From Dryocola sp036489025 (GTDB lineage: Bacteria; Pseudomonadota; Gammaproteobacteria; Enterobacterales; Enterobacteriaceae), in assembly GCA_036489025.1 (NCBI GenBank), contig DASXGN010000040.1:230745-294744 (forward strand): a stretch of DNA of 64,000 nucleotides, in the 5' to 3' direction. Under the pieces are notes generated by a model. The model had not been told where the DNA came from. It saw nothing but the letters and a program-made list of their open reading frames with translations, and searched no databases. Numbering within the stretch: the stretch's first letter is position 1; each line of letters starts with the position of its first letter. This document shows, piece after piece, positions 25,468-33,679 of this stretch. Position numbers and translations under genes: made by a program.

Positions 25468-25995
25468 TCAGTTGGTTTCAATCGCCTGACGGAGACTGCC
25501 GGAAGGCGCATGGCTATTGGCGCCGAGGTAGCGCACGTCGTCCACCGCCCAACACTGCCCTTCGCGAATCATCAGCACCTCATCCTGCCAGCTTTGGCTG
25601 CCTTTGGTGAGCTTCACGCGCAGCGGAATATTCCGTGCATCAGTATTCGGAATGGTTGAAGCGGAAGCGACCTCTGCGCTATCCGCGCCGTCGGCGCTGC
25701 TGGAGAAGATATTCCCGCGCATAAACGCGTTCTGCGAGTTGGGCGAGGCGCTGGCTTTTTGCAGCTGCGTCGCCAGTGAATCGCTGAGATAAGGCCGCAG
25801 GCCAGTCAGACCGCTGGTGCCCTGCGCTTTGTGCGCAATCTGGTAGTCGTAGAACTGCTGCGCCACGCTGTCCGGCCCGCCGTCGACGCAGGAGCCGCTG
25901 CGGGTGCCGATATCTTTAAACGCGGGAGTGACGCTGGTGGTGCAGGCCGTGAGCAGCACTGCGCACGGAAGAAGAGCCAAAACTGAGCTGCGCAT
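25468..25995 (-). CDS. ybjP: Lipoprotein YbjP
   Basis: The 175-residue product has a lipoprotein signal peptide with lipobox LLTAC (Cys18). The mature part contains the conserved SCVDGGPDSVAQQFYDY, ASTIPNTDARNIPLRVKL and WQDEVLMIREGQCWAVDDVRYLG of the YbjP family (E. coli 171). Function unknown; E. coli YbjP has been reported as an accessory lipoprotein associated with TolC, which I recall but cannot test here. It is divergent from ybjQ. Confidence 0.9.
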   Translation of the reverse strand: MRSSVLALLPCAVLLTACTTSVTPAFKDIGTRSGSCVDGGPDSVAQQFYDYQIAHKAQGTSGLTGLRPYLSDSLATQLQKASASPNSQNAFMRGNIFSSSADGADSAEVASASTIPNTDARNIPLRVKLTKGSQSWQDEVLMIREGQCWAVDDVRYLGANSHAPSGSLRQAIETN

Positions 25996-26102
25996 TTTTA
26001 TTTCCTTATTTTCTCAGGAGGACTACCTTAGCATAGCGTATCGCTGTCAAAATGCGTGACGGACTGCGCGCTAAGATATTGATCCAAAGAGAGGAGAAGC
26101 CA

Positions 26103-26426
26103 ATGCAATTTACCACTACCCCGACCCTGGAAGGGCAGAGCATCACCGAATACTGCGGCGTTGTCACCGGGGAGGCTATTTTGGGCGCCAATATTTTCCG
26201 AGATTTCTTCGCGGGCGTGCGCGACATCGTCGGTGGCCGTTCAGGCGCCTATGAGAAGGAGCTGCGCAAGGCGCGTGAGATTGCGTTTAAAGAGCTTCAG
26301 GAGCAGGCGGAAAGCCTCGGTGCCAACGCCGTTGTGGGGATCGATATTGATTACGAAACCGTGGGTAAAGACAGCAGCATGCTGATGGTCAGCATTACCG
26401 GCACCGCGGTGAAACTGCGCCGATGA
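26103..26426 (+). CDS. ybjQ: YbjQ, UPF0145 heavy-metal-binding domain protein
   Basis: The ATG at 26103 (with GAGAGGAGAAGCC upstream) gives the usual 107 residues. The small homopentameric fold is recognised from MQFTTTPTLEGQSITEYCGVVTGEAILGAN in parts, GGRSGAYEKELRKARE and LGANAVVGIDIDYETVG. The role of the family is unknown despite its 'heavy-metal-binding' label. It overlaps amiD by four bases, so these two are co-translated. Confidence 0.93.
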   Translation: MQFTTTPTLEGQSITEYCGVVTGEAILGANIFRDFFAGVRDIVGGRSGAYEKELRKAREIAFKELQEQAESLGANAVVGIDIDYETVGKDSSMLMVSITGTAVKLRR

Positions 26427-27253
26427 AAGGGCGTCTGGCTGCGCTATTGATTGCGCTTTTACTGGCGGGCTGCGCCAGCGAACCGGGCATCGTCGATAAA
26501 GGCGGTTACAAAGTTGATACCCGACGGCAGGCGCAGGCGGCCTTGCCGCGCGTGAAGGTGCTGGTTTTCCACTACACCGCCGACGATTTTCACGGATCGC
26601 TCGCCACGCTGACGGATAAAAACGTCAGTTCGCACTATTTGATTCCTGATAAGCCGCCTCTTTCCGGCGGCAAACCGGTTATCTGGCAGCTGGTGCCGGA
26701 AAGTGAACTCGCCTGGCATGCGGGCGTTAGCTTCTGGCGTGGGGCGACGCGCATCAATGACACTTCAATCGGTATCGAGCTGGAAAACCGAGGGTATACG
26801 CTCCGCGGCGACATTAAACAGTTCTACCCGTTCAACGCGCCGCAGATTGACGTGCTGGAGAAACTTGCCAAAGACATTATTGGTCGCTATCACATTGCGC
26901 CGCAAAACGTGGTGGCGCACGGCGATATTGCGCCCCAGCGTAAAGTCGATCCTGGTCCGTTATTCCCGTGGCAGCAGCTGGCTGAGCGGGGCATTGGCGC
27001 ATGGCCAGATGAGGCGCGAGTGGCGTTTTACCTCGCTGGACGCGATCCTTACGAGCCGGTCGATTCGGCCAGCCTGCTGGATTTGCTCTCGCGCTATGGC
27101 TATCAGGTTGACACAGGGATGACGCAGGCGCAGCAGCGCCGGGTTATCAGCGCCTTCCAGATGCACTTCCGCCCGGCGCTTTACAGCGGCGTAGCGGATG
27201 CGCAAAGTCAGGCGATTGCCGAGGCGCTGCTGGAGAAATACGGGCAGGGTTAA
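26423..27253 (+). CDS. amiD: N-acetylmuramoyl-L-alanine amidase AmiD (outer-membrane lipoprotein)
   Basis: The 276-residue protein (E. coli 276) has a lipobox LLLAGC near residue 17. An amidase_2 domain follows, with zinc ligands in VLVFHYTADD and VVAHGDIAPQRKVDPGP, and a C-terminal peptidoglycan-binding helical domain (about 200-270, SLLDLLSRYGYQVDTGM). It cleaves the amide bond between MurNAc or anhydroMurNAc and L-Ala on the periplasmic face of the outer membrane. It begins inside the last codons of ybjQ. Its TAA abuts the stop codon of the convergent ybjS with no gap. Confidence 0.95.
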   Translation: MKGRLAALLIALLLAGCASEPGIVDKGGYKVDTRRQAQAALPRVKVLVFHYTADDFHGSLATLTDKNVSSHYLIPDKPPLSGGKPVIWQLVPESELAWHAGVSFWRGATRINDTSIGIELENRGYTLRGDIKQFYPFNAPQIDVLEKLAKDIIGRYHIAPQNVVAHGDIAPQRKVDPGPLFPWQQLAERGIGAWPDEARVAFYLAGRDPYEPVDSASLLDLLSRYGYQVDTGMTQAQQRRVISAFQMHFRPALYSGVADAQSQAIAEALLEKYGQG

Positions 27254-28261
27254 TCAGCGGTGCAGCGTACCGTGGTCTTTTAGCCACAGCGCGGTACGCC
27301 GAATGCCCTCGTCAAGCGTGACGATAGGCTGGTAGCCCAGCTCCGTTTCCGCTCGCGAGGTGTCCAGCGTCAAATCGAAGTTCAGCTTGGACACGCCGTA
27401 GTGCGTCAGCGCGGGCTCTCTCGCCGATTTATTACCGAACTTCTCCATCCCACGGGCAATCATATCCAGCATGGGATAGGGCACGGAACGAATGCGGCAT
27501 TTGATGCCCAGATCGTCGATAAGCTTCTGCACGATGGTGCGCAGCGGGCGGGCTTCCATGTTGGTGATGTTGTAGGCGCGGCCAGAAGGCAGCGCATCAC
27601 GCTCTGAGGCCAGCCACATTGCGTGTACGGCGTTCTCGAGATAGGTCATGTCCACCAGCGCGTCGCCTCCGCGCGGCAGCAGCACGCTGCCGTAGTGACG
27701 CATCATCTGCACCAGACGCGGGAAGAAAACTTTATCGTGCGGGCCGAAAAGGCTTTGCGGACGCAAAATAGTAAAGCGAGTGTGCGGGTTGGCCTGCGCC
27801 AGAAGCTGGATCACCTCTTCGCTGGCGGCTTTGCTGCGCGCGAACTCGTTGGCAAAACGCACCGGGCGGAAGTCTTCGTTGATATTGCGATGGTGGTGAT
27901 AATCGAAATAGAGCGACGGCGAAGAGATATGAATAAAGTTGCGCACGCCCCAGGCGACGGCCCATTCGCCTAAGCGGCGGGTTGCCCGAACGTTAGCGAG
28001 GTCAAAGGCTTCCTGCGTGCCCCACGGCGAGGTGAAGCTTGAGCAGTGCCAGAGCGTGTCGACGTCGGCAAGCATCACCTTTGCCTGCGAGGAGACAAGC
28101 TCGGTCAGGTCGGCGTGAACAAACTCGGCGCCCATTTTTTGCAGCAGCTTGCCCATCGCCTCATTGCGGCCGGTGGCCCGAACGCTGACGCCTTTAGCAC
28201 GTAAGTATTCGACCGCGTTTCGGCCTAAACCGCTGGTGGCGCCCGTGACCAGTACCTTCAT
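27254..28261 (-). CDS. ybjS: NAD-dependent epimerase/dehydratase-like protein YbjS
   Basis: Start chosen at the ATG 28261, giving MKVLVTGATSGLGRNAVEYL and 335 residues (E. coli 337); an upstream frame to 28327 lacks family similarity. It is an extended short-chain dehydrogenase: the Rossmann motif is GATSGLGRN (TGxxGxxG type), and the later segments HISSPSLYFDYHHH and SKAASEE resemble the SDR Tyr-Lys region, although the spacing is atypical. Substrate unknown. It lies 99 bases downstream of ybjT on the same strand. Confidence 0.88.
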   Translation of the reverse strand: MKVLVTGATSGLGRNAVEYLRAKGVSVRATGRNEAMGKLLQKMGAEFVHADLTELVSSQAKVMLADVDTLWHCSSFTSPWGTQEAFDLANVRATRRLGEWAVAWGVRNFIHISSPSLYFDYHHHRNINEDFRPVRFANEFARSKAASEEVIQLLAQANPHTRFTILRPQSLFGPHDKVFFPRLVQMMRHYGSVLLPRGGDALVDMTYLENAVHAMWLASERDALPSGRAYNITNMEARPLRTIVQKLIDDLGIKCRIRSVPYPMLDMIARGMEKFGNKSAREPALTHYGVSKLNFDLTLDTSRAETELGYQPIVTLDEGIRRTALWLKDHGTLHR

Positions 28262-28360
28262 GTCGACCAACTCATTTCGATTGAGATTAACGCTGCGCAT
28301 TTTTCCGTGAAACGGCAGCGCTTGCAATGGCTAAAGTACTAAGAGTAGTAAGAATAAGAA

Positions 28361-29815
28361 CTATAACCGCCGTTTTTGCGCAGATTGTTCGGCCAGCCGC
28401 GCAATTCGCTTCGCCATTCCCCGGAAAATAAACAGATGGGCGGGGATCATTATCAGCCAGTAGAAGAGCCCGGCGGTGCCGTGCGGGTGCCAGAAGGCGC
28501 GCACGTCGAGGCTGCGTTTTTCCCCTTCGTCACGCAGCGTGAAGGTCAGCCTGCCCAGCCCCGGAGCCTTCATGCCGAACAGCAGCGCCAGCTCCTTTTC
28601 AGGCTCAACGATGATGACCTTCCAGCTGTCCACCGGGTCGCCTACCTTCAGCATGGCGTGTTGCGGGCGGCCTTTTGCCAGCCGATGGCCAATCATCAGG
28701 TCCATCAGCGCGCGGGTCTTCCAGAGAATATTGCCAAAAAAGTAGCCCTCTTTGCCGCCGAGCTGATTGACGACCTCCCATAAATCTTTCAGCTCTGCGT
28801 CCGTATGCACCGTGCAGCCAGCCTGCTTGGGAAAGAAACCGTAGTCAGGCCGCCAGCGGGCGAAGGCCTGCGCGTCGTAGCCCCAGTCCTGCGAGTTAGC
28901 GAGCTGATGTTCATCCGCAAGCGTAGCCCGCACCGCATCGTCAAAAGTGATTAGCGTTTGCGGGATGAGCGCGCGCAGCTGTCGATCGTCAGCCAGCAGA
29001 TCGTGTTTAAGGCCCTGGATCAGGGCCTTGGCGATCCTCGGCGGAACGGAGGTGATCACGTTGAGGAACCAGACGGAGATCCAGCTTGTCGGCAGGGGAA
29101 CAGGGATCAGGGGCCGGTGCCGTCCGCTGATGGCCATAAAGCGTTCAAACTGCTGCTGATAGCTCAAAACTTCCGGCCCGGCGGCCTCGAACAGGCGATT
29201 TTCCTCGGAGGGATGATCGAGCAGGGCCACGAGGTAACAGAGCAGATTTTCAAGCGCGATGGGCGTGGTTCGCGAACGCACCCAGCGCGGCGGCGTCAGC
29301 ACCGGGAGGTTGTAAACCATATCCCGCATCACTTCGAAAGCGGCGGAGCCAGCTCCGATAATGATCCCCGCGCGCAGCTCCGTAACCGGCGACGCCGAGC
29401 TGCGCAATATATCCGCCGTCAGCTGGCGGGCGCGCAGGTGATCGGAGCTTTGATCGCCGTCCGGGGCCTGTAGCGAGCTGAGGAAAATAATCTGCTTAAC
29501 GGGGCTCTCGGCCAGGGCATCCCTCAGATTCAGGGCGGCCTGCCTTTCATGATTAACGAAGTCCGGCCCGTCGCCCATGCTGTGGACGAGGTAATAAAGC
29601 GTATCGACGCCTGCCAGCAGCTCGGCCAAATGGTGCGGCCACTGTAAATCAATATGGCGGCACGCTACGCCGGGCCACTTTTGCTTTTTCAGCCAGTCCA
29701 CTCGCCGGGCGGCGGCAATCACATGATGCCCCGCCTCGGTGAGCTTCGGGACAAGATGCTGGCCGATATAGCCGCTTGCGCCGAGGACCAGAATCCTTTG
29801 AGGCTGTTCGTTCAT
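28361..29815 (-). CDS. ybjT: YbjT, SDR-like NAD(P)-binding protein with DUF2867
   Basis: The 484-residue protein (E. coli 476) has an N-terminal atypical SDR/NmrA-type Rossmann domain (ILVLGASGYIGQHLV, about 9-23) and a C-terminal DUF2867 domain (about 320-470), ending with a hydrophobic segment (GLFYWLIMIPAHLFIFRGMA) that suggests membrane contact. Function unknown. It is the third gene of the poxB-ltaE-ybjT unit, 14 bases behind ltaE, as in E. coli. Confidence 0.9.
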   Translation of the reverse strand: MNEQPQRILVLGASGYIGQHLVPKLTEAGHHVIAAARRVDWLKKQKWPGVACRHIDLQWPHHLAELLAGVDTLYYLVHSMGDGPDFVNHERQAALNLRDALAESPVKQIIFLSSLQAPDGDQSSDHLRARQLTADILRSSASPVTELRAGIIIGAGSAAFEVMRDMVYNLPVLTPPRWVRSRTTPIALENLLCYLVALLDHPSEENRLFEAAGPEVLSYQQQFERFMAISGRHRPLIPVPLPTSWISVWFLNVITSVPPRIAKALIQGLKHDLLADDRQLRALIPQTLITFDDAVRATLADEHQLANSQDWGYDAQAFARWRPDYGFFPKQAGCTVHTDAELKDLWEVVNQLGGKEGYFFGNILWKTRALMDLMIGHRLAKGRPQHAMLKVGDPVDSWKVIIVEPEKELALLFGMKAPGLGRLTFTLRDEGEKRSLDVRAFWHPHGTAGLFYWLIMIPAHLFIFRGMAKRIARLAEQSAQKRRL

Positions 29816-29829
29816 CCCTGACTCCTCAG

Positions 29830-30831
29830 TTAGCGCTGCGAAAACGCGCGCCAGTGCGCAACGACTTCTGCCAGCTGGGTGCGGCTTACGTCAATGTGCG
29901 TGACCAGTCGGGTCATCGGGCCCGCGCTCAACAACACGCCGCGATCGCGCATAAATTTGCCGAGGCCTTCAGCCTGTTCCGTCGGGACGCGAACAAACAC
30001 CATATTGGTATCCTGGCGGGTCACGTCGACGCCGATTTCGCGCAGCTCTCCGGCCAGCCAGTGGGCGTTGTCATGGTCTTCTTGCAGGCGCTGGACGTTA
30101 TTTTCCAGAGCGTACAAACCTGCCGCCGCGAGAATACCGGCCTGGCGCATGCCGCCGCCGACCATTTTGCGCCAGCGGGTGGCGCGTTTGATGTACTCAT
30201 GGCTGCCAACCAGCAGCGATCCCACCGGGGTACCGAGGCCTTTGGAGAGGCAAATGGTGAAGGTATCGCAGTAGCGTACGATCTCTTCCAGCGTGCAGCC
30301 GTAGGAGACAACCGCGTTAAAAATGCGCGCGCCGTCAACGTGCAGGGCAAGGTTATGCTTGCGGGTAAATTCCCAGGCCTGCTGGAGATATTCACGCGGC
30401 AGCACTTTGCCGTTATGCGTGTTTTCAAGGCTCAGCAGCTTAGTGCGCGCGAAGTGAATATCGTCAGGCTTAATTTTTGCTGCCACCTTATCCAGCGGCA
30501 GCGAGCCGTCCTGACTGGCCTCGATCGGCTGAGGCTGAATGCTGCCCAGAACCGCGGCACCGCCGGCCTCATAGAGATAGTTATGCGCCAGCTGGCCGAC
30601 AATATACTCCTCCCCGCGCTCGCAGTGGCTGAGCAGCGCCACCAGGTTTGCCTGCGTGCCGGTCGGTAAAAACAGCGCCGCCTCTTTACCGCTGAGCTTT
30701 GCGGCGTAGGCCTGCAGTTCGTTGACCGTTGGGTCGTCGCCGTAGACGTCATCGCCGGTTGGTGCGGCCATCATTTGCTCAAGCATTGCCTTCGAAGGGC
30801 GAGTCACGGTATCGCTGCGCAGATCTATCAC
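29830..30831 (-). CDS. ltaE: Low-specificity L-threonine aldolase
   Basis: The 333-residue PLP enzyme equals E. coli LtaE. It starts MIDLRSDTVTRPS, holds the cofactor-stacking His in LAHNYLYEAGG, the Asp in LHVDGARIFNA, and the PLP lysine Lys197 in FTICLSKGLGTPVGS. It splits L-threonine and L-allo-threonine into glycine and acetaldehyde, giving an alternative glycine source. It is 41 bases downstream of poxB and 14 bases ahead of ybjT, so it is probably co-transcribed with both. Confidence 0.96.
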   Translation of the reverse strand: MIDLRSDTVTRPSKAMLEQMMAAPTGDDVYGDDPTVNELQAYAAKLSGKEAALFLPTGTQANLVALLSHCERGEEYIVGQLAHNYLYEAGGAAVLGSIQPQPIEASQDGSLPLDKVAAKIKPDDIHFARTKLLSLENTHNGKVLPREYLQQAWEFTRKHNLALHVDGARIFNAVVSYGCTLEEIVRYCDTFTICLSKGLGTPVGSLLVGSHEYIKRATRWRKMVGGGMRQAGILAAAGLYALENNVQRLQEDHDNAHWLAGELREIGVDVTRQDTNMVFVRVPTEQAEGLGKFMRDRGVLLSAGPMTRLVTHIDVSRTQLAEVVAHWRAFSQR

Positions 30832-30872
30832 GGTGGGCCTCTTAAGATTGCCATTAAATATAAGCCTCTGTT

Positions 30873-32597
30873 TTACCGGAACCAGTTGGTTTTCGCCAGT
30901 TCGATCACTTCATCGCCGCGGCCGCTGATGATGGCGCGCAGCATATACAGGCTGAAGCCTTTTGCCTGCTCAAGCTTGATCTGCGGCGGGATGGCCAGCT
31001 CATCTTTGGCGACGACTACGTCGACCAGCACCGGGCCGTCGAGACTAAAGGCTCGTTGCAGAGCGGCGTCGAGGTCTGCCGATTTCTCAACGCGAATACC
31101 GGTGATGCCGCAGGCGTTGGCGATATCCGCAAAGTTGGTTTTGTGCAGGTCGGTGCCGTCCGTCAGATAGCCGCCCGCTTTCATCTCCATAGCAACAAAG
31201 CCCAGCACGCTGTTGTTGAAGACCACGATTTTGACCGGCAATTTCATCTGCGCCACCGAGAGGAAGTCGCCCATCAGCATGCTAAAGCCGCCGTCGCCGC
31301 ACATTGCCACAACCTGGCGGTCCGGCGCGGTTGCCTTCGCGCCCAGTGCCTGCGGCATCGCGTTGGCCATGGAGCCGTGGGTAAAGGAGCCGAGCAGGCG
31401 GCGCTTGCCGTTCATTTTCAGATAGCGCGCGGCCCACACGGTGGGCGTGCCCACGTCGCAGGTGAAAATAGCGTCATCGTCGGCGTACCGGCTGATTTGC
31501 TGGGCGACGTACTGTGGATGAACAGGTCTGTCTTCATCGCTCGGCTGCGCCAGCTCGTCGAGGCTTTCCCGCGCTTCGCGATAGTTATCCAGAGCTTTAT
31601 CGAGGAAGCTGCGGTCGGTTTTTTCTTCCAGCAGCGGAAGCAGGGCGGAGAGGGTGGCTTTGATATCGCCAACCAGCGCCATATCGACCTTGCTGTGCGC
31701 GCCGATGCTGCCGGGGTTAATATCAATCTGGATGATCTTCGCGTCCGTGGGATAGAAGGCGCGGTATGGGAACTGCGTGCCGAGCAAAATCAGCGTGTCG
31801 GCGTTCATCATGGTGTGGAAGCCGGACGAGAAGCCAATCAGCCCGGTCATCCCCACGTCGTAAGGGTTGTCGTATTCGACGTGTTCCTTGCCGCGCAGCG
31901 CGTGAACGATCGGCGCTTTAAGCTTCGCGGCAAACTGAACTAACTCTTCGTGTGCGCCCGCGCAGCCGCTGCCGCACATCAGGGCAATGTTGTCGTTGTA
32001 GCGCAGCAGCTGAGCCAGTTTTTTCAGTTCATCCGGCTGCGGCACGATAACGGGCTGCGGTGCAGGATACCAGTGCGTGGTGGCGGTTTCCGGCGCGGGC
32101 TTAAGGGCCACGTCACCCGGCAGCACGACAACGGACACGCCGCGGTTCAGGACGGCTTTTCGCATGGCAATCGCCAGCACCTGCGGGATTTGCTCAGGGG
32201 ATGACACCAGCTCGCAGTAGTGGCTGCATTCGCGGAACAGCTCTTCGGGATGCGTTTCCTGGAAATAGCCGCTGCCGATCTCGCTGGAGGGAATATGTGC
32301 GGCGATGGCCAGCACCGGGACGCGATTGCGGTGGCAGTCGAAAAGACCGTTAATTAAGTGAAGGTTGCCCGGCCCGCACGATCCGGCACACACGGCCAGT
32401 TCGCCGGTCAGATGCGCCTCAGCGCCGGCCGCGAAGGCGGCAACTTCCTCGTGGCGGGTCGGCATCCAGTCAATGGTGCCCATGCGGTTCAGGCTGTCGC
32501 TAATGCCGTTGAGCGAGTCGCCGGTCACGCCCCAGATGCGCTTCACGCCCGCGCTTTCGAGTGTTTTCGCCAGATAGGCGGCTACGGTCTGTTTCAT
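30873..32597 (-). CDS. poxB: Pyruvate dehydrogenase (quinone), pyruvate oxidase PoxB
   Basis: The 574-residue thiamine-diphosphate flavoenzyme (E. coli 572) shows three domains: the pyrimidine-binding N-terminal domain (WMPTRHEEVAAFAAGAEAHLTG with the catalytic Glu), a central FAD domain, and a PP domain with the TPP motif GDGGFSMLMGDFLSV...NN (about 435-465). The C-terminal amphipathic helix (EQAKGFSLYMLRAIISGRGDEVIEL in part) binds membranes on activation. It converts pyruvate to acetate and CO2 and passes electrons to ubiquinone. In E. coli it is RpoS-dependent. It leads the poxB-ltaE-ybjT unit. Confidence 0.96.
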   Translation of the reverse strand: MKQTVAAYLAKTLESAGVKRIWGVTGDSLNGISDSLNRMGTIDWMPTRHEEVAAFAAGAEAHLTGELAVCAGSCGPGNLHLINGLFDCHRNRVPVLAIAAHIPSSEIGSGYFQETHPEELFRECSHYCELVSSPEQIPQVLAIAMRKAVLNRGVSVVVLPGDVALKPAPETATTHWYPAPQPVIVPQPDELKKLAQLLRYNDNIALMCGSGCAGAHEELVQFAAKLKAPIVHALRGKEHVEYDNPYDVGMTGLIGFSSGFHTMMNADTLILLGTQFPYRAFYPTDAKIIQIDINPGSIGAHSKVDMALVGDIKATLSALLPLLEEKTDRSFLDKALDNYREARESLDELAQPSDEDRPVHPQYVAQQISRYADDDAIFTCDVGTPTVWAARYLKMNGKRRLLGSFTHGSMANAMPQALGAKATAPDRQVVAMCGDGGFSMLMGDFLSVAQMKLPVKIVVFNNSVLGFVAMEMKAGGYLTDGTDLHKTNFADIANACGITGIRVEKSADLDAALQRAFSLDGPVLVDVVVAKDELAIPPQIKLEQAKGFSLYMLRAIISGRGDEVIELAKTNWFR

Positions 32598-32668
32598 CGA
32601 TTCTCCTTGTCACGATTCAGTTACCGCTAACAAGCTTAGTCAATGAAATGGGAGAGGCAGGACAGAAA

Positions 32669-32693
32669 GTGCCACCCGGAGGGCGGATGGCAC
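32669..32693 (-). terminator. Probable terminator of hcp-hcr
   Basis: GTGCCA...CGGA-type arms at 32669-32678 and 32684-32693 (GTGCCACCCG and CGGATGGCAC) form a stem with one mismatch. On the minus strand it is followed by TTTCTG, a weak T run. It lies just downstream of the hcr stop. Confidence 0.55.
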
Positions 32694-32701
32694 GTTTTAC
32701 A

Positions 32702-33670
32702 TCAGGCGAGAACTAAATCGCTCTGCGGATGGCAGGAACAGGCCAGCACGTAACCGCTGGCGATTTCCGCCTCGGTCAGCGTCATGGTGCTGCTCACGGT
32801 GTAATCCCCGGACTCGATTTTTGTCTTGCAGCTGCCGCAAACGCCTGCGCGACAGGCTGCGTTTACCGGCACTTTGTTGCTCTCCATCGCCGCCAGCAAG
32901 GTACTGCCAACGGGCGCGTAGAACTCGCGCATCGGTTTTAAGGTGGTGAATTTCAGGCCGCTGTCTACCGGAGCCGCAACGGGGGTGAAAAATTTCTCGT
33001 GATAGAACTCGGTGACGCCGAGCGCTTTCACTTCTTTTTCCACCAGCGCCATGTATGGCGCAGGCCCGCAGGTCATGACCGTGCGAGAAGCAATATCCGG
33101 CACGGCCTGCAAAATTTCACGGCTCAGACGGCCTGAAATAAAGCCGTGCGTCGCGTTGTTTTCTGCTACCAGCGTGACCGGGTAATTGCGCCACTCGTCG
33201 GCAAAAATAACATCTGCCGGTGAGCGAACGTTGAAAATTACCTGCACATCCGCCTGCGGGCGATGTTTTGCCAGCCAGCGGCGCATCGACATAATCGGCG
33301 TCACGCCGCAGCCTGCGGCCATCAGCAGATAGCGGTCGGTGGTCAGATTTTCGCAGGTAAATTCTCCCTGGCCTTCGGACAGCCAAAGGTAGTCGCCCAC
33401 CTTCACTTCCTGCGTCAGCCACCGGGAGCCAACGCCGTTTTCAATACGGCGAATCGTCAGCGTAACAAACGGGCTGAGCCCCGGCGTGGAAGAAATCGTG
33501 TAGGCACGCAGCGTGTCGTCACTGTTACGAATGCTCACCAGCGCGTATTGCCCGGCCTTGTACGGATAGAAGTCGTGATTGATCAGCGACAGCGTCCAGA
33601 CGTCCGGCGTCTCCTGGTGAATGTGATGTACCTGCATGCGATACGGACACATCGGCGTTGGCATGGTCAT
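32702..33670 (-). CDS. hcr: NADH oxidoreductase Hcr (Hcp reductase)
   Basis: The 322-residue protein (E. coli 322) has a FAD-binding domain (AYTISSTPG, RxYS-type), an NAD-binding domain (LLMAAGCGVTPIMSMRRWL, then VMTCGPAPYM) and a C-terminal plant-type [2Fe-2S] ferredoxin domain with cysteines in NAACRAGVCGSCK and, about 30 residues later, LACSCHP. It transfers electrons from NADH to Hcp. It follows hcp by nine bases and forms one operon with it. Confidence 0.96.
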   Translation of the reverse strand: MTMPTPMCPYRMQVHHIHQETPDVWTLSLINHDFYPYKAGQYALVSIRNSDDTLRAYTISSTPGLSPFVTLTIRRIENGVGSRWLTQEVKVGDYLWLSEGQGEFTCENLTTDRYLLMAAGCGVTPIMSMRRWLAKHRPQADVQVIFNVRSPADVIFADEWRNYPVTLVAENNATHGFISGRLSREILQAVPDIASRTVMTCGPAPYMALVEKEVKALGVTEFYHEKFFTPVAAPVDSGLKFTTLKPMREFYAPVGSTLLAAMESNKVPVNAACRAGVCGSCKTKIESGDYTVSSTMTLTEAEIASGYVLACSCHPQSDLVLA

Positions 33671-33679
33671 GGCTACTCC

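Noticed and set aside
31056..31943. 295-codon plus-strand frame within poxB
   Set aside because: Antisense to the conserved poxB coding sequence, no domain, no ribosome-binding site noted.
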